Shown here one piece after another: positions 16,059 to 24,448 of a stretch of 64,000 bases of DNA (its first letter is position 1; every line of letters begins with the position of its first letter). A program made the translations under genes and the position numbers. The stretch comes from CAZSVP01 sp964637185 (GTDB lineage Bacteria > Patescibacteriota > Saccharimonadia > CAILAD01 > BJGX01): contig CAZWVB010000001.1 in assembly GCA_964637185.1 (NCBI GenBank), positions 62,001-126,000 of the forward strand. Direction: 5' to 3'. Below the pieces are notes generated by a model. That model did not search any database. It was given only the letters and a program-made list of their open reading frames with translations, and was not told the DNA's origin.

Positions 16059-16247
16059 ATGGCAAAGAAAACCAACCGAGCACTCTTTCGTATGGTAAAC
16101 AAAGAAACAGGTAGTGTTTACTATACCCGTAAGAACTCTATCAATACTCCAGATAAGCTTGAACTCAAGAAATACGATCCCAAGATCCGCAAAGTAGCGT
16201 TATTCAAAGAGATTAAGGCTGATCTTGGCCGCAACGTCGTCAAATAA
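16059..16247 (+). CDS. rpmG: Ribosomal protein bL33
   Basis: The 62-residue basic protein has the bL33 pattern: YYTRKNSINTPDKLELKKYDP and a C-terminal RKVALFKE. It lacks the zinc-binding cysteines (C-minus form). TATAAT (16042-16047) lies 11 bases before the ATG. Confidence 0.92.
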   Translation: MAKKTNRALFRMVNKETGSVYYTRKNSINTPDKLELKKYDPKIRKVALFKEIKADLGRNVVK

Positions 16248-16359
16248 GTTACGACCCATCCTCTTGGGATACTTCTTCGTCAAGTTCTCCGTTGCTCGTT
16301 CACTGTAGGTATACTACAGCTCGCTTTGCTACTCGAACTTTCCTTGAATTATTCTCAAG

Positions 16360-16381
16360 ATCAAGGGTCTTGATTGTTTTT
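16360..16381 (+). terminator. Intrinsic terminator after rpmG
   Basis: ATCAAG-GGT-CTTGAT is followed by TGTTTTT. A second perfect hairpin, CTGTAG/CTACAG, lies upstream at 16303-16319. Confidence 0.65.
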
Positions 16382-16443
16382 GCAGTGTACTTTTGAACTT
16401 GCTCACGATTGAAAATATACATCTATCTGATACAATTGGTGTC

Positions 16444-17124
16444 ATGAAAAAATATCTTCCTACTATTCTTGTAGTCCTCGCAGTTTTAGGTGTAGTGGCA
16501 TTTATTGTATGGGCATTGATGCGACCTGAACAATCTGCTGACCAGGCCAAAACTTTAAGTGCTCAGGAAACTGCAGAGCTTCAGCAGGGTCATAGCTTGG
16601 GTAATTCTGATAGCAAGGTAGTATTGACTGAGTTTGGTGACTATCAATGCCCGGCTTGTGGACAGTGGCATCCATTTATCAAGGACACAGTATTGCCAAA
16701 GTACCAAGACCGCATAAAGTTTGTGTTCAAGAACCTTCCGTTGGTGAATATTCATAAGAACGCATTGATCGCTGCTCAAGCTGCCGAGGCTGCTGCCTTG
16801 CAGGGAAAGTTTTGGGAGATGCACAACAAGCTTTATGAGACTCAAGCTCAGTGGGAGAATGATAGCAATGATCAAGCCAAGGGTAAGTTTGAAGGCTACG
16901 CACGCGAGCTAGGCCTAGATGTTGGAAGGTGGAAGAATGACTTTGATAGTGCTCAAGTGCGGGATATTATCAAGGCCGATAGTGCCCTGGCAGACAAGCT
17001 ACAGCTACCAGGCACACCAAGTTTTCTGATCAATGGCCAAATTGTTGACACTAAGAATGGATTTGAGGATCTTACCAATGCGCTCGACAAAGCTCTGGGT
17101 CAAAGCCCACAACCCAGCCAGTAA
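16444..17124 (+). CDS. Membrane-anchored DsbA-like thiol oxidoreductase
   Basis: The 226-residue product has an N-terminal membrane helix (residues 5-28) and a DsbA/thioredoxin domain facing outside, with active site CPAC (GDYQCPACGQW) and the cis-Pro loop GTPSFLING. It would introduce disulfides into exported proteins. The 16444 start follows TACAAT by 7 bases. VKOR follows with overlap, so the oxidant and its recycling partner are made together. Confidence 0.92.
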   Translation: MKKYLPTILVVLAVLGVVAFIVWALMRPEQSADQAKTLSAQETAELQQGHSLGNSDSKVVLTEFGDYQCPACGQWHPFIKDTVLPKYQDRIKFVFKNLPLVNIHKNALIAAQAAEAAALQGKFWEMHNKLYETQAQWENDSNDQAKGKFEGYARELGLDVGRWKNDFDSAQVRDIIKADSALADKLQLPGTPSFLINGQIVDTKNGFEDLTNALDKALGQSPQPSQ

Positions 17125-17557
17125 GTGGTTATATATTGCCCTCGGCTTAACTTCGATTGTGGGGTTGGTAGATGCTACTTATTTAACCATTACACACTAT
17201 ACTAAGGCACTTGTGCCTTGTTCTGTAACACATGGTTGTGAAACTGTGTTACGTAGTAGCTATGCCGAGGTATTAGGAGTCCCCATCGCTGCATTTGGTA
17301 TATTATTTTATCTAGTAGTACTGGTCGTGTCGGTACAGAGTTACTTTTCTAATCGTTATACACCACTACTACCATTGTGGGCGGCAATTGGATTTCTAAG
17401 CACCCTCTACCTGCTATATATCCAAGCATTTGTACTCCATGCCTGGTGTCAGTATTGTTTGCTTTCGGCGGCAACTTCAACCGTAATATTTGGTTTAGGC
17501 ATGGTATTATGGATGGTGAATAAGGGTAAGAATAAATTGGCCGAGAAAATCGAATAA
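17078..17557 (+). CDS. Vitamin K epoxide reductase (VKOR) family protein
   Basis: The VKOR fold has four to five membrane helices with two Cys pairs: CSVTHGC in a loop and the CQYC active site near the C-terminal helices. It reoxidises DsbA with quinone. The start is uncertain: the frame overlaps the DsbA gene, and ATG 17078 (MRSTKLW) is the most reasonable. Confidence 0.88.
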   Translation: MRSTKLWVKAHNPASKWLYIALGLTSIVGLVDATYLTITHYTKALVPCSVTHGCETVLRSSYAEVLGVPIAAFGILFYLVVLVVSVQSYFSNRYTPLLPLWAAIGFLSTLYLLYIQAFVLHAWCQYCLLSAATSTVIFGLGMVLWMVNKGKNKLAEKIE

Positions 17558-17575
17558 TAACAAACAGGAGTGGTG

Positions 17576-17917
17576 ATGACAAAAAAACTAGACAACATAA
17601 TTGAATTCTACGGAGAAACTTGCCCGCATTGTTTGAGCATGAAACCAATTGTTGCTGAGCTCGAGAAAGACCGTGGCATTGAAATAACAAAGCTTGAGGT
17701 CTGGGAGCATCCGGAGAACGAAGAGCGAATGCAAAAGTATGTAGATATTATTAGTGAAGCCTGTGGTGGGCTGCCAGGCGTGCCAAGCTTTGTAAATACT
17801 GATACCAATCAAGCTCTTTGCGGGGCGCATGACAAAGAAGATATTCTTGCATTGATAGATGGCGCTGATTGCAAAGAAAATGTCTGCAAACCCCACTCTA
17901 AGATGAAGAAAAAATAA
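17576..17917 (+). CDS. Thioredoxin-like protein with CPHC site
   Basis: The 113-residue protein has FYGETCPHCLSM near the N-terminus and GLPGVPSF as the cis-Pro loop. There is no signal peptide, so it is probably cytoplasmic. The C-terminal tail CKENVCKPHSKMKKK carries two extra Cys and a His and could bind metal. The ATG at 17576 has a CAGGAG site. Confidence 0.8.
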   Translation: MTKKLDNIIEFYGETCPHCLSMKPIVAELEKDRGIEITKLEVWEHPENEERMQKYVDIISEACGGLPGVPSFVNTDTNQALCGAHDKEDILALIDGADCKENVCKPHSKMKKK

Positions 17918-18075
17918 TGCGTAAGGCCAAGGCTCGAAAGCTACCAGCATGGACCAGCCTTAACCACCTTCGTAATCGCATGAAGGGGCTGGCAAGAAGT
18001 GTAGGTAGGCCGACCAACCAACGCGAGCTGCGTGGCCATGAACACCCTAAAGAGCCAGATAGGAACAAAAAGTAG
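17917..18075 (+). CDS. Small very basic protein
   Basis: The 52-residue frame starts with ATG overlapping the previous stop by one base and ends overlapping the next gene's GTG by one base. It is rich in Arg and Lys (MRKAKARKLP, LRNRMKGLARS). The tight stop-start overlaps on both sides are the main support. Confidence 0.6.
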   Translation: MRKAKARKLPAWTSLNHLRNRMKGLARSVGRPTNQRELRGHEHPKEPDRNKK

Positions 18076-18347
18076 TGCGAAAGCGACTGCCCGAGTTTGC
18101 TATTGGCGGCGAGGTGCTTTGGCTAGTATTGTTTTTTGTATCTGTCTCAAGCGGTGAATTTTTCAAGAACATGGTTATTTGGATTCCAGTACTGTTAGTA
18201 GTAAATATAATTTCAGTAATACTTGCAACCATAGGGTTCTTCCATGGCAATCATAAATTAAGCATAGGCGCTATGGCAGCAGCAGGTATTGAGTTTTTGA
18301 TATTCTTCATAGCAATACTTCTGGGTTTGGCAGCACATACTATTTAA
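18075..18347 (+). CDS. Small membrane protein, last gene of the disulfide operon
   Basis: The 90-residue product starts with GTG and has three membrane helices. No motif is recognised. It overlaps the previous stop by one base, suggesting it is coupled to the redox operon. Confidence 0.65.
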   Translation: MRKRLPEFAIGGEVLWLVLFFVSVSSGEFFKNMVIWIPVLLVVNIISVILATIGFFHGNHKLSIGAMAAAGIEFLIFFIAILLGLAAHTI

Positions 18348-18439
18348 ATAGCTTGGCAAAAGGCTATCTCTAGCCTCGAGGCGATAAGATTGCTACAATA
18401 CATACATAAGCGTATTAAACAGGAAGGTGACGAACTAAT

Positions 18440-19495
18440 ATGACACGTGTGGCAATCAATGGTTTTGGTCGTATCGGGCGTAATGCATTTAAGATAGCAT
18501 TTGAGAAGGATGATCTTGAGATAGTCGCCATCAACGATCTCACCGACAATAAAACCCTGGCCTACTTACTCAAACATGACAGTAACTATGGCGAGTATCA
18601 CAAAGATGTTAGCTACGACGACAATAACTTGATTATTGGAGATTACGACGCTAATGATGATAAGGTTCGTCAAACTACGATCCCTGTATTTGAGGAAATG
18701 GACCCAGCTAAACTTCCTTGGGCCAAACTAAATGTCGATATTGTAATTGAGTCAACTGGTCATTTTACGGACGCGGCTGGCGCATCGCTACATATTAAGG
18801 CAGGCGCCAAGAAAGTGATAATATCAGCGCCAGCAAAGGGCAACGATAGCAAGGTACGGACACATGTAATTGGAGTAAATGATAGTGATATTGATCATGC
18901 AACCAGCGTTATATCCAACGCATCTTGTACAACGAATTGCATCACTCCGGTGGCAGCGGTAATAGAAAAGGCTTTGGGTATTGAAAAAGCTATGATGACC
19001 ACTGTCCACAGCTATACAGCGAGTCAAGCTTTGCAAGACGGTCCAGCCAAAGATATTCGTGAAAGTCGTGCAGCTGCTGAGAATATCGTGCCTACAACCA
19101 CAGGGGCAACTATTGCGGCAGCACAAGCTTTGCCAGCACTTGAGGGAGTGTTTACTGGTTTGAGTATACGTGTTCCTACTCCGGTGGTGTCCTTGTCCGA
19201 CTTTACCTTCCTAACCAAGAAGGACACTACTATTGAAGAGGTCAATCTGCTAATCAAACAGGCAACTGACACGCCACGGCTCAAAGGCATTCTGAACTGG
19301 ACCGAAGAGGAGCTTGTTAGTACTGACTTTATTGGTGACCCCCATAGTGCTATAGCAGATCTTAACTTAACAAATGTGGTTGGTGGCAATATGGTAAAGG
19401 TAGTGGCTTGGTATGACAACGAATGGGGTTACTCCAACCGTTTGGTGGAGATGGTCGAGTTGGTTGGAAAAACCTTAACTGGCAAGAAACAGTAG
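18440..19495 (+). CDS. gap: Glyceraldehyde-3-phosphate dehydrogenase
   Basis: The NAD(P)-dependent glycolytic enzyme oxidises glyceraldehyde 3-phosphate with phosphate. INGFGRIGRNAF is the cofactor loop, SNASCTTNC holds the catalytic Cys and WYDNEWGYSNRL is the C-terminal signature. At 351 residues it is slightly longer than usual. AGGAAGGTG gives a ribosome site. It heads a tightly packed carbon-metabolism run continuing to 24.4 kb. Confidence 0.96.
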   Translation: MTRVAINGFGRIGRNAFKIAFEKDDLEIVAINDLTDNKTLAYLLKHDSNYGEYHKDVSYDDNNLIIGDYDANDDKVRQTTIPVFEEMDPAKLPWAKLNVDIVIESTGHFTDAAGASLHIKAGAKKVIISAPAKGNDSKVRTHVIGVNDSDIDHATSVISNASCTTNCITPVAAVIEKALGIEKAMMTTVHSYTASQALQDGPAKDIRESRAAAENIVPTTTGATIAAAQALPALEGVFTGLSIRVPTPVVSLSDFTFLTKKDTTIEEVNLLIKQATDTPRLKGILNWTEEELVSTDFIGDPHSAIADLNLTNVVGGNMVKVVAWYDNEWGYSNRLVEMVELVGKTLTGKKQ

Positions 19496-19497
19496 TA

Positions 19498-19944
19498 ATG
19501 AAAGTCTACATTGCATCTGACCATGCTGGCTTTGTAAAGAAGAACGAGCTGACTGAAGAGTTGAGCTCACGCTACAATATGGTTGATCTAGGCCCAGACA
19601 CCCTCGATCCAACCGACGATTATCCTGTCTATGCTGAAAAAGTAGCCAAGGCAGTAGCTGCCGAGCCGGGCAGCTTTGGGATCCTGCTTTGTCGTAGTGG
19701 TGAGGGTATGGAGATCGCTGCCAACAAGGTTGATGGAGCTCGAGCAGCCTTGGTCTGGAAGCCTCATCTAGCTGCAGAAACCCGCAGTGACAATGATAGT
19801 AATATATTGGTATTTGCTAGTGGTGAACACAATATTGATGAGATGTCAGAGATTGCCGAAGTGTTCTTGACTACACCGTTTTCGCACGCTGCCAGGCACG
19901 AGCGCCGGTTGGGTGAGATTGAGGAGATCGAAGGGAACAAATGA
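19498..19944 (+). CDS. rpiB: Ribose-5-phosphate isomerase B (RpiB/LacAB family)
   Basis: It interconverts ribose 5-phosphate and ribulose 5-phosphate. IASDHAGF at the N-terminus and CRSGEGMEIAANK, with the catalytic Cys, mark the family; the usual CGTG reads CRSG. The 148-residue length is normal. The ATG at 19498 lies 3 bases after the gap stop; a longer frame into gap is rejected. Confidence 0.9.
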   Translation: MKVYIASDHAGFVKKNELTEELSSRYNMVDLGPDTLDPTDDYPVYAEKVAKAVAAEPGSFGILLCRSGEGMEIAANKVDGARAALVWKPHLAAETRSDNDSNILVFASGEHNIDEMSEIAEVFLTTPFSHAARHERRLGEIEEIEGNK

Positions 19945-20573
19945 CTCGAATCGTACCAGCTATATTGACTGCCGATCGTTCAACGCTGGTGTCTCAACTC
20001 AACTTAGTTCGCCAGCTGACTTCACGTGTCCAAATTGATTGCATTGATACTAGTTTTGTAGATAACGCGACTGTACCGATTGCCGAGCTACCTAAGCCGA
20101 TCGATACAAAGGTAGATTTAGATATTATGAGCCGGGAGACTCCGAAAGTAGTGGAACAGGCTGTTTCATACGGACCACAGCTGATAATAGTACATTTTGA
20201 ACTGGTTGATGACCTTGCACCCATAATAGCTCGTGTAAAAAAAGCCGGCATCCAGTTGGGTCTAGCTATTGACCCCGATACAACTGTAAAACAAATCAAG
20301 CCATTTTTGGATGAGCTTGATGCTGTTGTAATCATGGGTTATCCGGCAGGGTTTGCTGGGCAAAAGTTCCAGCCAGATGTTTTACAAAAAGTTGAGCAGT
20401 TGCGCACAATCAACAACGACGTAGAGATAAGCCTTGATGGCGGGACTAGCCTTACGACAATCGCTAAAATATGTGCTACCAATTTAGATATTGCATATGC
20501 CAACTCGGCTTTGTTTGCTGCACAAGATCCACTAACAAGCTATTCAGAACTAATGGAGAAGTGCGGCATATGA
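19941..20573 (+). CDS. Ribulose-phosphate 3-epimerase-like protein with altered metal site
   Basis: The TIM-barrel pattern of Rpe is clear: VPAILTAD at the start, IMGYPAGFAGQKF as the phosphate loop and SLDGG with the catalytic Asp. However, the two metal-binding His of canonical enzymes read Gln (VQIDCID) and Asp (VDLDIM). It may work without the usual metal site or on another sugar phosphate. It overlaps rpiB by 4 bases and the transketolase gene by 4. Confidence 0.75.
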   Translation: MTRIVPAILTADRSTLVSQLNLVRQLTSRVQIDCIDTSFVDNATVPIAELPKPIDTKVDLDIMSRETPKVVEQAVSYGPQLIIVHFELVDDLAPIIARVKKAGIQLGLAIDPDTTVKQIKPFLDELDAVVIMGYPAGFAGQKFQPDVLQKVEQLRTINNDVEISLDGGTSLTTIAKICATNLDIAYANSALFAAQDPLTSYSELMEKCGI

Positions 20574-21445
20574 AAGTAAAACAGCTTGAGCTTCAAGCCA
20601 ATCAAATACGACAAGACATCATCAAGATGTTGATTGCTGCTGGTAGTGGGCATAGTGCTGGTCCACTAGGGATGGCAGATGTATTGACGGCACTATACTT
20701 TGTGGTACTCAATCACGATCCCAAAAGGCCAAGCTGGCCCGATCGTGATAGATTAGTATTAAGCAATGGTCACATCAACCCTGTTCTTTATGCTGCAATG
20801 GCTCGATCCGGGTATTTCCCCGTTAAAGAACTTATGAGTTTGCGCAAGTTTGGGAGCCGATTGCAAGGGCATCCGGAGCGTGTACGATTGCCAGGTCTTG
20901 AAACTACTAGTGGCCCACTCGGGTCTGGCCTCAGCCAGGCTGCTGGTATGGCGCTGGGCCTGCGGATGGATGGTAGTAAGTTGCAGCGAGTATATTGTTT
21001 GACGTCCGATGGCGAACACGATGAGGGTAATACGTGGGAGGCCGCTATGTTTGCTGGCAAAAACAAGCTCAATAATCTGACGATGATCGTGGATCGCAAT
21101 AATATCCAGATAGATGGTTATACTGAGAATATTATGCCGCTAGAGCCTTTTGCTATGAAGTATCAAGCATTTAACTGGCATGTCATAGAAGTAGACGGCC
21201 ACAACTTTGAAGAGATTGTGGCAGCTTGCGATCAGGCCAAAGCTATTTTTGAAAAGCCTACATGTATAATCGCACATACAATTCCTGGCAAGGGTGTAGA
21301 CTATATGGAATATGATTTTCATTGGCATGGCCACCCGCCTGGGGTGCAGGATGAGGTAGGGGCACCACCCAAAGATCAACAAGATAGGGTGGCATTGGAG
21401 CGCTTACGGACTCTCAACGGCCGGATCCGATCGGAGCACGAATGA
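20570..21445 (+). CDS. Transketolase, N-terminal (thiamine-PP binding) subunit
   Basis: The 291-residue product covers only the thiamine pyrophosphate domain: GSGHSAGPLGMADVL, TTSGPLGSGLSQAAGMALG, the SDGEHDEGNTWEA Mg-binding region and IPGKGVDYME. The partner half follows with a 4-base overlap. The 20570 start overlaps the epimerase stop. Confidence 0.93.
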   Translation: MKVKQLELQANQIRQDIIKMLIAAGSGHSAGPLGMADVLTALYFVVLNHDPKRPSWPDRDRLVLSNGHINPVLYAAMARSGYFPVKELMSLRKFGSRLQGHPERVRLPGLETTSGPLGSGLSQAAGMALGLRMDGSKLQRVYCLTSDGEHDEGNTWEAAMFAGKNKLNNLTMIVDRNNIQIDGYTENIMPLEPFAMKYQAFNWHVIEVDGHNFEEIVAACDQAKAIFEKPTCIIAHTIPGKGVDYMEYDFHWHGHPPGVQDEVGAPPKDQQDRVALERLRTLNGRIRSEHE

Positions 21446-22419
21446 ATCTAGTAAAGTCACAACAGCTTACAAATAAGCTTTTTCATGAGGACATTGAAAT
21501 GGTACCGATCAGAAAAGGTTTTGGCGAGGGGCTGCTTGCTGCCGGCGAAGCCGACAAAACAATCGTGGCACTCTGTGCTGATTTAACCGAATCTACGCAA
21601 ATGGAGGCTTTTGCACAAGCCTATCCGGAGCGTTATGTTGAGATTGGCGTAGCTGAGCAGAATCTAGTCACAGTTGCTTCTGGATTGGCGGCCGTTGGTA
21701 AAAAGCCGTTTGTTACTAGCTATGCCGGATTCAGCCCTGGTCGCAACTGGGAGCAGATACGAACCACGATTTGTTTGAATCAGCAAAACGTTAAAATCGT
21801 GGGATCACATGCGGGAGTATCTGTTGGCCCCGATGGAGCCACCCACCAAATGCTAGAAGACATAGCTCTAATGCGTGTGCTGCCTAACATGGTAGTGGTT
21901 GTGCCCTGTGATGCCAATGAAGCTCGTAAGGCAACATTGGCTTTTGCCAAGACCAAAACTCCAGCCTACCTGCGATTGGCACGTGACAAAACTGCTGTTG
22001 TTACGACCGAGCAATCACCATTTGAGATTGGCAGGGCCAATGTGCTTTGCGAAGGAAGCGATCTTACGATTGTGGCATGTGGGCCGCTTGTGTACGAAGC
22101 CTTGTTGGCAGCCAAGAAGCTTTTGCCAAAGTACAGCATCGAAGTAATCAACTGTCATACTGTCAAACCACTTGATGATAAGACTATTCTTAAGAGTGTC
22201 AAAAAGACAGGGTGTGTGTTGAGCGTCGAAGAAGCTCAATCAGCCGGTGGCCTGGGTGGAGCAATCGCAGAACTATTAAGCGACAAGTTGCCAGCACCCC
22301 TAAAGCGCATAGGTGTGCAGGACCAGTTCGGCCAGTCTGGTACTGTTGCCGAGCTGTGGCAGCACTATAAGCTAGATGCTGAAGCAATAGCAAATACCGC
22401 AAGAGGATTGATCAAATGA
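21442..22419 (+). CDS. Transketolase, C-terminal subunit
   Basis: The 325-residue product has the pyrimidine-binding and C-terminal domains: VALCADLTEST, EIGVAEQNLVTVASGLA with the cofactor-activating Glu, and GVSVGPDGATHQMLEDIA. Together with the previous gene it gives a two-part transketolase moving two-carbon units in the pentose phosphate pathway. Confidence 0.93.
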   Translation: MNLVKSQQLTNKLFHEDIEMVPIRKGFGEGLLAAGEADKTIVALCADLTESTQMEAFAQAYPERYVEIGVAEQNLVTVASGLAAVGKKPFVTSYAGFSPGRNWEQIRTTICLNQQNVKIVGSHAGVSVGPDGATHQMLEDIALMRVLPNMVVVVPCDANEARKATLAFAKTKTPAYLRLARDKTAVVTTEQSPFEIGRANVLCEGSDLTIVACGPLVYEALLAAKKLLPKYSIEVINCHTVKPLDDKTILKSVKKTGCVLSVEEAQSAGGLGGAIAELLSDKLPAPLKRIGVQDQFGQSGTVAELWQHYKLDAEAIANTARGLIK

Positions 22420-23399
22420 TCAAACCATTGGTAATATACGGCGCCTCTCGTGCTGAAGTATTTGCTGTCTCCCGTCGTATGAAGCCAGAAAAACACGAGC
22501 GCCGCAAACTGATTGTATTTGAACATGAGCATGATGTGTGGCTCGATAACGCCATAGTCGAAGTTGGTGGCGGTGGGCTAATTGGCGCCATGGTGGCCAT
22601 ACGTCAAGGCATAAAACCAATATTGGTAAGTAAAATTGGCAACGACACTGTTGGGAAAATGATACTAGCTAGTTTGGAAGATGATCATATTTCTACAAAC
22701 CACATTGTGCAAGATTCTAAGCATCATAGTGATATGAATGTTCATCTTACTATGAGTGGACGTGAGCAGACTTTATTACGATTCAACGGGTCATTCTTAT
22801 CGTTATATAGCAAAAATACTGTAATGCCAAAAGTAAGCCGAGGTTACTTATATATAGCCACTTTGCCACCTGAGCTTAGCCAGCTTAAGGCGCTTTTGCA
22901 ATGGGCCAGCCAGCAACACATGACAACAATTATTAGGGCTCACGATGTACATTTGGTAAAGTCACATAAGTTAATGGATCTGCTTGGCCAGGCTCATATG
23001 ATTATTATGAATCGTGACGAGCTAAGTTTGCTGCTAGGTGGCTACTTTGAGTCCAAAGAGTTGATAGCTCGTGCCTACAATGTGGGCTTACGCAATATAG
23101 CAATATTTGATGGGGTTGAGGGCTATTTTGTCTTAAGCGAGACCGTAGCGATCGAGATGGCTGGGAACAAGAAGATCAAACCGCTCGAAAACACTGGTGT
23201 TGAAGAAAGTTTTGCAGCTATGTTTGTAAGTGCGCTAGTACTTGGACAATCGCCCGAACAATCGTTATTGATTGCTGCCACTCAAGCTGATGCTGCCATG
23301 ACAGTTGTTGGAACTCGTTCGGCGCTCTTAAGAAAACCAGTAGTAAAAGCACGTAAGCTTAAACAGTACCAGCTACAAGATCAAGGAGATAAACTATGA
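22416..23399 (+). CDS. PfkB-fold protein with degenerate catalytic motif
   Basis: The 327-residue product has the ribokinase-fold N-terminal pattern (VEVGGGGLIGAMVAIRQG, VSKIGNDTVGKMIL). The C-terminal signature usually reading DTxGAGD reads NTGVEESF, so the catalytic Asp and glycine loop are lost. It may be a non-catalytic partner of the intact PfkB kinase encoded just downstream with a 4-base overlap. Confidence 0.75.
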   Translation: MIKPLVIYGASRAEVFAVSRRMKPEKHERRKLIVFEHEHDVWLDNAIVEVGGGGLIGAMVAIRQGIKPILVSKIGNDTVGKMILASLEDDHISTNHIVQDSKHHSDMNVHLTMSGREQTLLRFNGSFLSLYSKNTVMPKVSRGYLYIATLPPELSQLKALLQWASQQHMTTIIRAHDVHLVKSHKLMDLLGQAHMIIMNRDELSLLLGGYFESKELIARAYNVGLRNIAIFDGVEGYFVLSETVAIEMAGNKKIKPLENTGVEESFAAMFVSALVLGQSPEQSLLIAATQADAAMTVVGTRSALLRKPVVKARKLKQYQLQDQGDKL

Positions 23400-24403
23400 A
23401 ACATCATTTGGAAATGTTGGCAATTGGCGATGTGGTAACTGATGCTTTTATAGAGTTATTACCGACCGAGGCCAAGCTGTCGCAAGATAGTCATAGGCAT
23501 CCACTGCTTTGTATGAGTTACGGTACAAAGATCCCGTTTCAAGAAGAAATTACGGTCAATGGAGTGGGGAATGCCCCAAATGCCGCCGTTGCTTGGGCAA
23601 AACTCGACTTTAGCTCAGCACTTATGAGTAATATTGGCAACGATCAAGTCGGACAAGACATATTGCACGCTTTGATTGATCACAAAGTATCGACGGAGTT
23701 TATACGTATACATGCCAATAAGGTCAGTAATTATCACTACGTGTTGTGGTACAAGAGTGATCGTACAATTTTGATAAAACACGAAGCATACAACTATGCT
23801 TGGCCGCACATAAGCGAATATCAGCGGCCCGAGTGGATTTACCTAAGTTCGGTTGGCGAAGCTGGTTTTGATATGCACCAAAAGCTCGAGCATTACATCG
23901 ACAAGAACCCGTCTGTGAAACTAGTATTTCAGCCCGGCACTTTCCAAATACGAGCCGGACAAGCAAAACTTAAAAAGCTGTATCAACAAACAGAGATATT
24001 TGCTGCCAACAAAGAAGAATTCCAGCAAATACTTGATAATAATACTAGTGACGAGAAGCGACTAATTGCTAAGATGCACGAACTTGGGCCCAAAACCGTT
24101 CTTTTAACTGATGGACCCAAAGGAGCATTTGCATCGGATGGCAACCAGCTGATGTTTATGGCACCATACCCTGACCCTAAACCACCACTTGATAGGACAG
24201 GAGCCGGCGACTGTTACGCCAGTACGTTTGCGGCAGCTACGGCACTTGGCAAAGATTTGTCTGAAGCTTTAGCATGGGCGGGGGTAAACTCCATGAGTGT
24301 TGTGCAAGAAATAGGTGCTCAGGCTGGCTTACTCAATCGTACTGCTATAGCAAAACTACTTAAGTCGGCGCCTACAAGCTACAAGGCCAAACAAATAAAG
24401 TAA
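23396..24403 (+). CDS. PfkB-family carbohydrate kinase
   Basis: This is an intact ribokinase-fold kinase of 335 residues: GNAPNAAVAWAKL and NIGNDQVGQDIL near the N-terminus and DRTGAGDCYASTF with the catalytic Asp. It phosphorylates a sugar or nucleoside with ATP; the substrate cannot be told. It is the last gene of the carbon-metabolism run. Confidence 0.88.
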   Translation: MKHHLEMLAIGDVVTDAFIELLPTEAKLSQDSHRHPLLCMSYGTKIPFQEEITVNGVGNAPNAAVAWAKLDFSSALMSNIGNDQVGQDILHALIDHKVSTEFIRIHANKVSNYHYVLWYKSDRTILIKHEAYNYAWPHISEYQRPEWIYLSSVGEAGFDMHQKLEHYIDKNPSVKLVFQPGTFQIRAGQAKLKKLYQQTEIFAANKEEFQQILDNNTSDEKRLIAKMHELGPKTVLLTDGPKGAFASDGNQLMFMAPYPDPKPPLDRTGAGDCYASTFAAATALGKDLSEALAWAGVNSMSVVQEIGAQAGLLNRTAIAKLLKSAPTSYKAKQIK

Positions 24404-24448
24404 TGCTTATACTTACAGACGGGGCCTACGACTTGGTATAATACGCTT

